Source of the DNA: Asanoa ferruginea
GTDB taxonomy: Bacteria > Actinomycetota > Actinomycetes > Mycobacteriales > Micromonosporaceae
DNA: 64,000 nucleotides
NCBI RefSeq assembly: GCF_003387075.1
Contig: NZ_QUMQ01000001.1
Span: 6,386,001-6,450,000 of the forward strand
Reading direction: 5' to 3'
Shown here: piece after piece, positions 45,394 to 54,186 of the stretch
Layout: each line of letters begins with the position of its first letter
Position numbering within the stretch: the first letter of the stretch is position 1
Program-made: the position numbers and the translations under genes
The notes under the pieces: generated by a model
What the model was told of the DNA's origin: nothing
Database searches by the model: none
The model's input: only the letters and a program-made list of their open reading frames with translations

Positions 45394-45972
45394 TCAGCCG
45401 TTCGCGGTGTAGGCCCCGATGATCACGCCGGTGTCCGTCGTCGTGCAGTCCGTGAGCTCGAAGGCCGAGTCCGAGTCGGTGAACAGCCTACGGCCGGTGC
45501 CCAGCACCAGCGGGTGGATGAGCAGCAGAAACTCGTCGACGAGGCGGTTACGCAGCAGCGAGCGGGCCAGCACCCCACTGCCCATGACGATCAGGTTCTC
45601 GGCGCGCTCCTCCTTCAGCCGGGCGACCGCGGTGGCGGCGTCGCCTTTGAGCAGCACGGAGTTTTCCCAGGGGAGCGGCTCGGCCAGCGTGGTCGAGGCG
45701 ACATATTTCGTGGCCCGGGTTAGCGCGTCGGTGAACGGGTTCGGCCCCTGCTTGGGCCAGAAGTCGGCGAACTGGACGTAGGTCGTCCGCCCGGCCAGCA
45801 GCGACCACGGCCCCGCCATGTATCGGCCCATCGCCTGTTGCATCTTCGGATCCTGACGGCTGGTCGCCCAGCCACCGTGCCGGAAGCCGTCGCGGGTGTC
45901 CTCGTCGGCACCGCCGGGACCCTGCATGACCCCGTCGAGCGTCAGGTGTTCGATCGCGATGACCTTGCCCAT
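45394..45972 (-). CDS. dihydrofolate-reductase-family protein (RibD C-terminal type)
   Basis: A 192-residue RibD_C/DHFR-fold protein: IAIEHLTLDGVMQGPGG at the start, GRTTYVQFADFWP and VMGSGVLARSLLRNRLVDEFLLLIHPLVLGTGRRLF, which is the NADPH-site signature of YwjB/YyaP-like reductases. It is not the folate-pathway DHFR. It is the first gene of a pair with the phosphoesterase. Confidence 0.88.
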   Translation of the reverse strand: MGKVIAIEHLTLDGVMQGPGGADEDTRDGFRHGGWATSRQDPKMQQAMGRYMAGPWSLLAGRTTYVQFADFWPKQGPNPFTDALTRATKYVASTTLAEPLPWENSVLLKGDAATAVARLKEERAENLIVMGSGVLARSLLRNRLVDEFLLLIHPLVLGTGRRLFTDSDSAFELTDCTTTDTGVIIGAYTANG

Positions 45973-46050
45973 GGTCAGCTCTCCTCGTCGTCGTGTGGGT
46001 GTTCCTCCACCTACACGAACGACCGGACGGCGATTCGACAGCGGGCGGCG

Positions 46051-46260
46051 CTATTGCCGGCGGACGTCGATCATCAGCGCGATCCCGAACGCCACGGCGA
46101 TCACGACCGCGGTCAACGGCACGGCGATGCCGATGAACACGCCGGTGCTGATCACGGCGAGGCCCGCGGCCAGGGAGAGCAGTGCGGCGAGCGCGATCTT
46201 CCAGTCGTCGCCGATGATGAAGTCGTAGATGAAGCGGTAGACACCGCGCAACACGTTCAT
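46051..46260 (-). CDS. small two-helix membrane protein
   Basis: A 69-residue protein beginning MNVLRGVYRFIYDFIIGDDWKIA, with two membrane helices (LAALLSLAAGLAVIS and AVPLTAVVIAVAFGIALM) and a basic end. Its start overlaps the stop of the larger membrane gene by 4 nt, so both are made together. Function unknown. Confidence 0.8.
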   Translation of the reverse strand: MNVLRGVYRFIYDFIIGDDWKIALAALLSLAAGLAVISTGVFIGIAVPLTAVVIAVAFGIALMIDVRRQ

Positions 46261-47060
46261 GCCGGACTCTCCAGGTGGACGCGGTCGGGTGCGGCGGGCG
46301 GGCGCCGCCGCACGCGGGGCAGGATCGCGACCAGCACGCGCGACCACAGCAGCCAGCCGGCCAGGATCGCCGCGAGCGCCCAGTCGCCGCCCGGCCACTC
46401 CAGGCTGGCACCCCCGTGCAACACGCCGAGCCCTTCGACCGCCCAGAACGTGCCATAGGTGGTCAGCAGCAGCCCGACGGCGTATTTGAGGGCGTTCTCC
46501 GGCACGGCGGACAGCGGGCGGGCCACGACACCGCCGATCCCGGCGACCACCACGCCCGCGCAGACCGCGGCGGCCGCGGCGACCGGCACGTCACCGGCGT
46601 TGAGGCCGAAGGTCACGACGATGAACACCACCTCTACGCCCTCGAGGAACACGCCCTTGAAGGAGACCACGAAGCCGAAAGCGTCGAGGCCGAACCGGGT
46701 TCGATGGCCGGCCACGGTGGCGGCCGCGGTCTGCGCGGCGAACGCCGAGTCTTCGTCATGGCGCGCCTTGAGCCCCGCGCTGCGCAGGATCGCCTTGCGC
46801 AACCACTGGAGCCCGAATATCAGCAGCAGCGTGCCCACCACGAGTTGCAGCACCGTGCGCGGCAGCCAGGTCGCGAGCGAGTAGCCGACGACCGCGCTGA
46901 ACCCGACCAGCGCGACGACCGCGGCGGCGGTGCCGGCCATGGCCGAGCGCCAACCGCGGGTCAGCGCCATCGCGAGCACGATGGTGAGCGCCTCGACGAA
47001 CTCGACGAACGCCGCGACGAAGGTGGCCGAGGCCAGGCCCCAGACCGCGTGGCCGCCCAT
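46257..47060 (-). CDS. COG4280-like multispanning membrane protein
   Basis: A 267-residue protein with about seven membrane helices arranged as two related halves. Each carries an acidic membrane motif: FVAAFVEFVEALTIVLAMAL near residue 15 and FKGVFLEGVEVVFIVVTFGL near 145. Internal acidic repeats of this sort occur in metal or cation transporters (iron permease FTR1, UPF0016), so ion transport is a reasonable guess. The ATG at 47060 follows GGGAGGTGG. Confidence 0.82.
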   Translation of the reverse strand: MGGHAVWGLASATFVAAFVEFVEALTIVLAMALTRGWRSAMAGTAAAVVALVGFSAVVGYSLATWLPRTVLQLVVGTLLLIFGLQWLRKAILRSAGLKARHDEDSAFAAQTAAATVAGHRTRFGLDAFGFVVSFKGVFLEGVEVVFIVVTFGLNAGDVPVAAAAAVCAGVVVAGIGGVVARPLSAVPENALKYAVGLLLTTYGTFWAVEGLGVLHGGASLEWPGGDWALAAILAGWLLWSRVLVAILPRVRRRPPAAPDRVHLESPA

Positions 47061-47111
47061 CCGCCCACCTCCCTCGGCTTGCACCTACAACTTATAGGAG
47101 GTCGGCCGGGG

Positions 47112-47561
47112 TCAGCCTTCGGACTGGCGCCGCCAGGTCCACGCGGGCACCTCGCGGATCGGGTGCAGGTCGGCGTCGGTCTCGGCCAGCGAGTTCTGCT
47201 GCGCCACGTGGGCGCCGAACTCGACGTGCTCGCGGACCGCGGCCCGGAAGTCGGCGTCGTCGGGCAACCCCGCTTCGTCGATGGCTTCGAGGTAGGCCGC
47301 GACGAACCGCTCCCGCTGGGCGTCGGTGATCTTCAGGTGGCGGTGGACGTCGATGAGGTAGGCGAAGCCGAGCGCGGTGGAGAAGCGGTCGGGGCCGCCG
47401 AAGGACTCGGCGGTGAACCAGGTCAGGTGGTCGACGTGGTGGGGCTGCCGGACGGGGAACACCTCGCGCAGCACGGGATCGGCCAGGGCTTTGGCGTAGA
47501 ACAGCTCTTCCAGGCGGTGCAGCGCCTCGTCCCCGCCGGCGAACTCGTAGAGCGTCGTCAT
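47112..47561 (-). CDS. truncated haemoglobin, group II (trHbO-like)
   Basis: A 149-residue globin: MTTLYEFAGGDEALHRLEELFYAKALADPVLREVF (helices A-B), the HHVDHLTWFTAESFGG segment and proximal His in LIDVHRHLKITDAQRERFV. Truncated globins bind oxygen or nitric oxide and often pair with oxidative-stress functions. The ATG at 47561 is the canonical start. It is divergent from the RHH-like regulator, with a palindrome between them. Confidence 0.9.
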   Translation of the reverse strand: MTTLYEFAGGDEALHRLEELFYAKALADPVLREVFPVRQPHHVDHLTWFTAESFGGPDRFSTALGFAYLIDVHRHLKITDAQRERFVAAYLEAIDEAGLPDDADFRAAVREHVEFGAHVAQQNSLAETDADLHPIREVPAWTWRRQSEG

Positions 47562-47588
47562 CGCCCCGAACCCTATCGAACGCCCCCC

Positions 47589-47610
47589 GTTACCGTGGTA
47601 CCTTGGTAAC
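47589..47610. promoter_or_regulatory. 22-bp palindrome touching the RHH gene start
   Basis: GTTACC-N10-GGTAAC with a central GGTACC, ending one base before the ATG at 47611. It covers the likely -10 (TACCTT) of a leaderless transcript and lies 28 bp from the globin start. It is an obvious operator, probably for the small protein it precedes. Confidence 0.65.
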
Positions 47611-47856
47611 ATGCCGAACGTGGAACGCACGCAGACCGGGCTCCGGATCGAGCGCAACACCCTCAAGGTGCTCAAGGCGCTCGCCGAATATCTCGATCTG
47701 TCCCTTGGCGACCTGGTGGAGGGCATGGCGCTGCACGCCTTCGAGGGCAAGCTGCCGTTCACGCCGGAAACCCTGACCAAGATCGATCAACTGAAGCAGG
47801 TGTACGACCTGCGCCTCACCGCGGCCGACGCGCACAAACTCGAGGAGCGGCAATGA
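47611..47856 (+). CDS. small RHH-like DNA-binding protein
   Basis: An 81-residue protein beginning MPNVERTQTGLRIERNTLKVLKALAEYLDLSLGDLVEGMALHAFEG: a beta-strand followed by two helices, as in ribbon-helix-helix repressors. No toxin is coupled to it; instead the SRPBCC gene overlaps it by 4 nt. The palindrome at its start suggests autoregulation and perhaps control of the divergent globin. Confidence 0.72.
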   Translation: MPNVERTQTGLRIERNTLKVLKALAEYLDLSLGDLVEGMALHAFEGKLPFTPETLTKIDQLKQVYDLRLTAADAHKLEERQ

Positions 47857-48296
47857 CCGAACGACGTCGCACGGCGACGGGCACCTTCACCATCGCGTTC
47901 CCGCCGCACGAGGCGTTCCGGCTGTTCACGGCGACCGGCGAGCGCGACTGGGCGCCCGGCTGGGACCCGCACTTCCCGGCGGCCACGACCGACGACACCG
48001 ACCCCGGCACGGTCTTCGTCACCGACGCACACCACCACACCACGACCTGGGTGGTCGTCGAGCGCGACGAGGGCCGGCTGCTCCGTTACGCCCGCCTGCT
48101 TCCGGGCGTGACGGCGGGGACGGTCACGGTGGTCCTGCGCGCAGCCGGCGACGGGTCAGCGGTGACGGTGACCTACGACCTCACCGCGCTCACCGACGAA
48201 GCCGCCCGTGACCTGGACGGCTTCGTCACCGGCTTCGCGGCCTATCTCGAGTCGTGGCAGCGGGCCATCGGTCAGCTCAGCCGACCAGGTCGTTAG
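47853..48296 (+). CDS. SRPBCC-fold protein
   Basis: A 147-residue START-like protein: TGTFTIAFPPHEAFRLFTATGERDWAPGWDPHF, then VVVERDEGRLLRYARLLPG and TVTYDLTALTDEAARDL. This hydrophobic-cavity fold binds lipids or polyketides, or acts as an ATPase activator (AHSA1). It is coupled to the RHH-like gene. Its last 20 bp overlap the 3' end of the convergent beta-mannosidase gene. Confidence 0.86.
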   Translation: MTERRRTATGTFTIAFPPHEAFRLFTATGERDWAPGWDPHFPAATTDDTDPGTVFVTDAHHHTTTWVVVERDEGRLLRYARLLPGVTAGTVTVVLRAAGDGSAVTVTYDLTALTDEAARDLDGFVTGFAAYLESWQRAIGQLSRPGR

Positions 48297-50709
48297 CGCT
48301 CCGCAGCACGGGATGGGTGATCAGGGCCGCGACATCGAGCGGCTCCGGCGTGCTGACCCGGAAGGTCACCTCCTCGCCGGGCAGCAGCGTCACCATGCCG
48401 TCGTCGACCCGTGCGTCGGGATGCAGGTGGTCGACCAGCAGCGTCAGGTCTTTGACCAGTGCGCCGGCCCGCACCACCACGGCGTAGCCGCCGGCGGCCG
48501 GCCGCACCGAGGCCTCGACCGCGTCGGCGGCCAGGTCGAGCACCGGGTCCTCGACGAAATACCAGAAGGCCCGCTCGCCCGTGCCGAGGGTGACGACCAC
48601 GAACTCGCCGGCCGGGTCGTCGGGAGCGAACACGTCGGCTGCCAGCGCGACCGTGGCCGCACCGCGCGGCGGCACGCTCAACTCCGCCGCGCACGACGCG
48701 AGCGGCTTGCCGTCAAGGGTCATCCGCACCGCGTGCGCGGCCGTCCGCCACGCCTCGGCGTGGTCATTGTGGACGGTCAGCGCCGCCGGGCGCACCGAGG
48801 CGAAGCGGTCGGCGAACACGGCGCGGAGGGCGTGCCAGAGCGGCTTGCGGATGCCGCGCGAGTCGACCGCCGACCACGACACCACCGGCCAGCAGTCGTT
48901 GAGCTGCCACAGGACGGCGCCGGTGTTGAGCGGGAACAGCGAGCGGAAATGGGTGATGCCGAAGCGGATGGCGCGGGCCTGGTTGAGCTGGGTCGCCCAG
49001 TGCCAGTCGACGAACTCGGCCGGGATCAGCAGATGGTCGCCGAGCCCGCGTTCCAGTTTTCCGTTGCCGTCGACGGCCTTCTGGTGCACGAGCATCTGCG
49101 GCCCGTGCGGCGAGGCGGGGGAGTCGTGCACCACCGCGCGCAGGGTGGAGATGGCCGGCGGGCCCTGGAAGCCGAACTCGGCGACGAACCGGGGCCGGTG
49201 GTTCGCGTACACCGTGTAGTCGTCGGTGTTCCACACGTCCCAGATGTGCATCGTCCCGTTGGACTCGTCGTTGGGATGCAGGTAGGGATCGATCGACGAC
49301 GGGCTGCCGGGTGAGTAGGGCGTGCCGGGCGCGAGTTCGGCGACGATCCGCGGGAACAGCTCGGTGTAGTAGCCGTCACCCCAGGTCGCGCCGCGGAGCT
49401 GGGCCCGCCAGCCCCAGGACGCGTACCCCCAGAGGTTTTCGTTTCCGCCGTTGAACAGGGCCAGGCTGGCGTGCCCGGCGAGCCGCGCGACCGCCTCGCG
49501 GGCCTCGGCCTCGACCTCGCCGGCCAGCGGCTCCTCCTCGGCGTAGGCCGCGCAGGCCAGCAGGAAGTCCTGCCAGACGAGGAGGCCCTTCGTGTCGCAG
49601 GCGGCGTAGAAGTCTTCGGACTCGTAGACGCCGCCACCCCAGACCCGCAGCAGGTTGACGTTGGCCTCGACGGCGTCGTCGAGCGCGCGGTCGAGGTCGG
49701 CCGCGGTGATGCTCGGCAGGTAGGAGCTGTTCGGGATCCAGTTGACGCCGCGGACGTAGACGTCGCTGCCGTTGACGGCCAACCGGAACGGGTTGCCGAC
49801 CTCGTCGGGCGTCGTGTCGAGCGTGACGCTGCGGAAGCCGACCCGGGCCGACCGCCGGTCGAGCACGGTCCCGTCAGCGACGAGTTCCAGCTCGACGTCG
49901 TAGAGCGGCTGATCGCCGTGGCCGCGCGGCCACCAGGGCGCGGCGTCGGGCACGGCCAGCGTCAGGTGCGCGCGGTCGCCCGACACCGCTGCCGTTCCGG
50001 CGGCGCCGCCGACCCGCACCCGGACCGTGAGGTCGGTCGCGCCGGCCGTCTCGACCTCGACGTGCAGGTCGAGTCCACAACCCTCGGTGGCCGTGTAGGA
50101 CGTCAGCGGCCGCAGCACGGCGATGCGGGCGGCCGACCAGCTCTCGACCGCGATCGACCGCCAGATCCCGGCGGTGACGATCTCCGGACCCCAGTCCCAG
50201 CCGAAGTGGTAGGCCGGCTTGCGGATCGCGTTGAACGGATGCGCGCGGTCGACCAGCGGCCGCGGCCCGAGCACCGCCGCCGCTTCCCGCGCCGTGCGCG
50301 CGGCCGACGCGAACACGATCCGCAGCTCGTTGACGCCGGCCCGCAACACGTCGCCGACGTCGAAGCGGTAGGTCCGGTGGTGGTTGGCCGTCCGGGCCAC
50401 CTCGACGTCGTTGAGCCAGATGGTCGCGACCGTGTCGAGGCCCTCGGCCACCAGGTCGTGCCGGTCGTGTTCACCCGGGTCGAACGTGAACGACCGCCGG
50501 TATTCCCAGTCGGTCCAGCCGATCCAGGTGAGCGCGGGCTCGTTGGTCGCATCGAACGGGTCCGGGATCAGGCCGGCGGCGAGCAGGTCGGTGTGCACCA
50601 CGCCGGGCACCGTTGCCGGAACGCCCGCGCGCAGGTCGTCGGCGAGCTCCGCCGGGACGGGCCCGGCGCCGGCGTGCAGCGTCCAGGTGCCGTCGAGTAG
50701 TCGCATCAT
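48277..50709 (-). CDS. GH2-family beta-mannosidase
   Basis: An 810-residue GH2 enzyme: jelly-roll sugar-binding domain about 1-190, Ig-like domain 200-305, TIM barrel from about 310. Acid/base Glu424 is in FNGGNENLWGY and nucleophile Glu511 in FVAEFGFQGPP. The CNDCW-like LNDCWPVVSWSAVD and HFGWDWGP patterns are typical of beta-mannosidases. No signal peptide, so it works in the cytoplasm on imported oligosaccharides. The ATG at 50709 follows GGGGAG and overlaps the upstream glycosidase by 4 nt. Confidence 0.9.
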   Translation of the reverse strand: MMRLLDGTWTLHAGAGPVPAELADDLRAGVPATVPGVVHTDLLAAGLIPDPFDATNEPALTWIGWTDWEYRRSFTFDPGEHDRHDLVAEGLDTVATIWLNDVEVARTANHHRTYRFDVGDVLRAGVNELRIVFASAARTAREAAAVLGPRPLVDRAHPFNAIRKPAYHFGWDWGPEIVTAGIWRSIAVESWSAARIAVLRPLTSYTATEGCGLDLHVEVETAGATDLTVRVRVGGAAGTAAVSGDRAHLTLAVPDAAPWWPRGHGDQPLYDVELELVADGTVLDRRSARVGFRSVTLDTTPDEVGNPFRLAVNGSDVYVRGVNWIPNSSYLPSITAADLDRALDDAVEANVNLLRVWGGGVYESEDFYAACDTKGLLVWQDFLLACAAYAEEEPLAGEVEAEAREAVARLAGHASLALFNGGNENLWGYASWGWRAQLRGATWGDGYYTELFPRIVAELAPGTPYSPGSPSSIDPYLHPNDESNGTMHIWDVWNTDDYTVYANHRPRFVAEFGFQGPPAISTLRAVVHDSPASPHGPQMLVHQKAVDGNGKLERGLGDHLLIPAEFVDWHWATQLNQARAIRFGITHFRSLFPLNTGAVLWQLNDCWPVVSWSAVDSRGIRKPLWHALRAVFADRFASVRPAALTVHNDHAEAWRTAAHAVRMTLDGKPLASCAAELSVPPRGAATVALAADVFAPDDPAGEFVVVTLGTGERAFWYFVEDPVLDLAADAVEASVRPAAGGYAVVVRAGALVKDLTLLVDHLHPDARVDDGMVTLLPGEEVTFRVSTPEPLDVAALITHPVLRSANDLVG

Positions 50710-52673
50710 GACGCGCTCCCCACCGTGACCACACCGTCGACGGCCGCGACCGGCTGACCGTCGACCGTGACCGTGAAACCGTCGGGCCTGCACGCGACGT
50801 CGATGACCCGGCCGCGGAACCGCAGCCCGCGCAGCGTGACCGTGCCGGGTGCCGGCGGCGGCGCGATGACCAGGCTGCCGTCGGCCTGCGGCCGCACGCC
50901 GGCGAGCCCGAGCAGGATGGCCTCGGCGCCGGCCAGCCCGGCGATGACGTTGGCCCGGCGGCCGACCGGTGGTGCGGCGGGCCGGTCGGAGTAGTGCTCC
51001 TGCGGGAAGTACGGATAGTGCTCGCCCATCCACAGCAGCCGGGACAGCACGGTCCAGGCCAGCTCGTGCTCGCCGCGCTCCCACAGGGTCAGGGCGAGCT
51101 GCGGTGCCTCGCCGGTGTAGGCGCCGGCGCCGGACCAGTCGGTGTCGCCGACCTCGTAGTGCCGCTCGTCCTCGGCGCTGACGCTGCTCACCCCGTAGGC
51201 GCCGAGGAACGCGCCCGGCCGCACCTGGGCGATCAGCTCGGCAGCCATCTCCGGGGTGCAGGCGCCGGCGCGGAGGGCGTCGAAGGCCTGCACCGAGTAC
51301 GCCAGCTCGGTGTGCCCGTCCGGATAGCGGCTGCGGAACCACTTCGCGTCGGGATCCCAGAGCTGCTCGGCGATCGCGGTGCGGATCCGGGCGGCGGTGG
51401 CCCGCAACTCGTCGACCGGCAGCGCCGCGCCGGCGGCCTCGGCCAGCGTGGCCAGCGCCTCGAGGTAGGCGGCGCGCTCGGCGTTCGGGCTCGCCACCAC
51501 GTGCTCCCAGCCGGCGCCGCGCATCTCCAGCAGGTTGTGCTGGGTGCCGTAGTCGCGCAGCTCGCCGGCCGCCGGGAAGCGGGCGTCGAGGGTGGCGACC
51601 GCGTCGTGCAGCCGCTCGACCAGGCCCGGCGCCAGCCCGCGCTGGCTGGCCACCGCGGTCGCCAGGGTGACCAGCGACCAGCCGCTGTAGGCGTAGGCGA
51701 CGCCCAGCCCGGTGCCGTCGGGCGCGATCGCGTAGTGCCGGGTCAGGTCGGCCTTCAGCATCGCTTCGAGCAACTCGGTCGCGGTGTCGCCGAGCATCAG
51801 CGTGAGCAGGTGCGGCGCGTAGCCGCCGGTGTCCCACATGTAGGCGCACAGCGCGCCACCGTCCACACCGGACGTGGCGACGAACGGGTTGGTGATGAAG
51901 GCGGGGTTGTCCCAGAGGCAGACCAGCCCGCTGGCCAGGCTCCGGTGCCAGTAGTCGGCCAACCCGGGGATGTCGGTCTCGAGCCGGGGGAGCGCGTCGA
52001 GCGCGGTGGCCAGCCGCCGGTCCCACCGCTCGCTGGCCAGGCCCGCGGCATCCGGCGCGACACGCCCGTCGCCCAGCGCCACGGTCAGCGTGTACTCCGC
52101 CCGGCCACCCGCCGGCACCAGCTTGGACAGGTCGTCGTGCGCCAGCGTGAGCGGCTCGTCGCCGGTCGGCGACGGCGGCATCCAGCCCCACTCGGCCAGC
52201 GGCACCCGGCCCGGCCGCCCGGTCGTCAGCGCGGGCCGCAGCGTCACCGAGGCGGGCTGGTCGGCCCGGTTCTCGACGGTGACCTCGAGGACGTAGCCGC
52301 CGACGCCGTGCAGGGGAGTCAGGCGGCTCGACACGCCGAGCGAGACCAGGTGACCGTCGTCGTACTGGTGGAACGTGCCGTGCCGGTCCACCCGGTCCGG
52401 TCGCCAGGTGCCGCCGGCGGCGAGCAGGCCGAGGCCGAAGCCGGCGATGCCGGGCCGGACGCCGTCGCTGACCTCGCGGCCGTCGACGTCGAAGGTGAGG
52501 GTGAGCGCGCTGTCCGGTGCCGCGTAGGGCGGCGCGAAGCAACCGCCGACCCCGCAGACCGTGCCGGCCCGGGCGACGACCGACGTCCAGCCGCTGGTGA
52601 CCCAGACGTTGGCGGGCGCCATGTGCGCGCGGAGGTCGAACGAGAAATCGTGCAGTGAATAGCCTGCGGGCAT
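50706..52673 (-). CDS. (alpha/alpha)6-barrel glycoside hydrolase
   Basis: A 655-residue protein. The N-terminal beta-sandwich (about 1-230) is followed by a toroid with WHRSLASGLVCLWDNPAFITNP, YMWDTGGYAPHLLTLMLGD, WDPDAKWFRSRYPDG and FLGAYGVSSVSAEDERHYEVGDTDWSGAGAY. The last resembles MGH1-like or GH63-type enzymes. The exact family and bond are unclear. It starts the glycosidase-beta-mannosidase operon, divergent from LacI. Confidence 0.82.
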   Translation of the reverse strand: MPAGYSLHDFSFDLRAHMAPANVWVTSGWTSVVARAGTVCGVGGCFAPPYAAPDSALTLTFDVDGREVSDGVRPGIAGFGLGLLAAGGTWRPDRVDRHGTFHQYDDGHLVSLGVSSRLTPLHGVGGYVLEVTVENRADQPASVTLRPALTTGRPGRVPLAEWGWMPPSPTGDEPLTLAHDDLSKLVPAGGRAEYTLTVALGDGRVAPDAAGLASERWDRRLATALDALPRLETDIPGLADYWHRSLASGLVCLWDNPAFITNPFVATSGVDGGALCAYMWDTGGYAPHLLTLMLGDTATELLEAMLKADLTRHYAIAPDGTGLGVAYAYSGWSLVTLATAVASQRGLAPGLVERLHDAVATLDARFPAAGELRDYGTQHNLLEMRGAGWEHVVASPNAERAAYLEALATLAEAAGAALPVDELRATAARIRTAIAEQLWDPDAKWFRSRYPDGHTELAYSVQAFDALRAGACTPEMAAELIAQVRPGAFLGAYGVSSVSAEDERHYEVGDTDWSGAGAYTGEAPQLALTLWERGEHELAWTVLSRLLWMGEHYPYFPQEHYSDRPAAPPVGRRANVIAGLAGAEAILLGLAGVRPQADGSLVIAPPPAPGTVTLRGLRFRGRVIDVACRPDGFTVTVDGQPVAAVDGVVTVGSAS

Positions 52674-52838
52674 GCCGGTTCCTCAGGTGTCCGTGTGCGG
52701 ATGAGATGCGAAGCGAGGCACCAACGGCGACCGGCGAGGCCCGTAACGACTCGGTGCGCCGAGCCTGCCATTTCCTTGTGGCGCTGTGCAAATGCCCGCC
52801 CGGCATCCGGCCGGTTACGGGATTGTTTCGCGGAGGCA

Positions 52839-52894
52839 TTGCGGTTGGACCGGTCCACTGCTAGCGTCCGGCACAGGCGTTGGACCGCTCCAAC
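52839..52894 (+). promoter_or_regulatory. LacI promoter with two LacI operators
   Basis: TTGCGG (52839-52844), 17 bases, TAGCGT (52862-52867). Perfect palindrome TGGACCGGTCCA (52846-52857) fills the spacer; GTTGGACCGCTCCAAC (52879-52894) lies just after the expected start, 35 bp centre to centre. A weaker TGGAGCGACCCA occurs at 52951. The rest of the 318-bp gap to the glycosidase holds no other clear element. Confidence 0.7.
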
Positions 52895-52991
52895 GCGACC
52901 GGCGAATTGCGATCACTTGGTGTCTCCCGCGGCGGAGGCGCGTACCACAATGGAGCGACCCAGTTCATCGCTGCCACCACGGAGGACCGAC

Positions 52992-54095
52992 ATGCCCAAG
53001 CTGACGATTCGCGACATCGCGCAGCTTGCCGGGTTGTCCAAGAGCACGGTCTCACTCGTGCTCAACAACAGCCCGAAGGTCGACCCGGCCACTCGCGACC
53101 GGGTCCTCGAAGTGATGCGCAGCCACAACTACACCCCGAGCACCGCCGCGACGGCGTTGGCGAAGGGACGCACACCGTTCATCGGGATGATCGTGCCGGG
53201 CCTGACCTGGCACATGGTCGCCGCCGTCAACTGGGGCGTCGCGTCGGTGATAGAGCAGTCGCCGTACGAGATCATCCTCTACACCAGCACCAACGAGAAG
53301 GACTACTCGTCGCTCGTGGAGCGGATCAGGGCATCCGGGTTGTCGGCCGGCCTACTGGTCGTCACCCACGACCAGCCGCTCGATCCGCTGGAGAAGCTGC
53401 ACCGGGCGGGCCTGCCGGTGGTGCTGGTCAACACCCTCGGCACGCCGTCGACCCTGCCGTCCGTGCAGGCCGACAACTACGAGGGGACCCGCACCGCGCT
53501 GCGCCACCTGGCCGAGCTCGGACACACCAGGATCGCCTGCGTGCAGGGCCTGATGGCCTACGAGTGCTGCCAGGAGCGCTACCGCGGCTATCTCGACGGG
53601 CTGTCCAATGCCGGGATCGAGGCCGATCCGGAGCTGACCGTCGACGGCAGCTTCCACCCGCCGACGATCCGGGAGCGGGTGACCGAGTTGCTCGCCCGGC
53701 GCGACCGGCCCACCGCGATCGTCGCGCAGAACGACAACACCGCGTACGCGGTCATGCAGGCGGTGATCGACTGCGGCCTGCGCGTGCCGCAGGACGTCTC
53801 CGTCGTCGGCTTCGACGACATCGCCTCGTCGGCGGACACCCATCCGCCGTTGACCACGGTGCGGCAACCCTTCCCCGAGATGGGTAAGGCCGCCGCACGG
53901 CTGCTGCTGGAGACGATCGACGGTGCCACCGGCGACGCCGGGCCCGTGCGGATGTCGACCAGCCTGATCGTCCGCGAGAGCACCGCCCGCGCGGCGAAGA
54001 AGCCCTTCCGCAAGGCCCGACCGCCGGCCGCCGGCCCCGACGCCGCACCACGCACGTGGAGCGGGCTCGGCCCCAACGTCAGCAGAACCTCCTAG
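52992..54095 (+). CDS. LacI-family repressor of the glycan locus
   Basis: A 367-residue LacI/GalR protein. The helix-turn-helix (TIRDIAQLAGLSKSTVSLVLNNSPKVDPATRDRV) and hinge helix (YTPSTAATALAKG) are followed by a periplasmic-binding-like sugar domain. GGAGGA precedes the ATG. It sits between the two glycosidase genes and the GH10-ABC operon, with operators at its own promoter. The inducer is probably an oligosaccharide released by the secreted enzyme. The C-terminal tail beyond residue 335 is unusually basic. Confidence 0.92.
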   Translation: MPKLTIRDIAQLAGLSKSTVSLVLNNSPKVDPATRDRVLEVMRSHNYTPSTAATALAKGRTPFIGMIVPGLTWHMVAAVNWGVASVIEQSPYEIILYTSTNEKDYSSLVERIRASGLSAGLLVVTHDQPLDPLEKLHRAGLPVVLVNTLGTPSTLPSVQADNYEGTRTALRHLAELGHTRIACVQGLMAYECCQERYRGYLDGLSNAGIEADPELTVDGSFHPPTIRERVTELLARRDRPTAIVAQNDNTAYAVMQAVIDCGLRVPQDVSVVGFDDIASSADTHPPLTTVRQPFPEMGKAAARLLLETIDGATGDAGPVRMSTSLIVRESTARAAKKPFRKARPPAAGPDAAPRTWSGLGPNVSRTS

Positions 54096-54107
54096 CAACC
54101 ACCCCCA

Positions 54108-54152
54108 CTTCACCAGCTGCTCTGTCGACAAGGGACAGAGGGCCTGGTGAAG
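54108..54152 (+). promoter_or_regulatory. two-tier hairpin between LacI and the GH10 gene
   Basis: CTTCACCAG pairs with CTGGTGAAG (outer 9 bp); inside, CTCTGTC pairs with GACAGAG around a GACAAGG loop. It starts 12 nt after the LacI stop and ends 34 nt before the GH10 start. It lacks a U-tract, so it may be a partial terminator or a 5' stabiliser for the enzyme mRNA. Confidence 0.5.
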
Positions 54153-54186
54153 CGCTGCCACCGTCGCCCCCGGAAAGGCATCGCTC

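Noticed and set aside
50710-52839. The long N-terminal extension of the beta-mannosidase frame
   Set aside because: It lies out of frame over the (alpha/alpha)6 glycosidase gene and reads as an Arg/Ala/Pro-rich shadow; the ATG at 50709 with GGGGAG is the real start.
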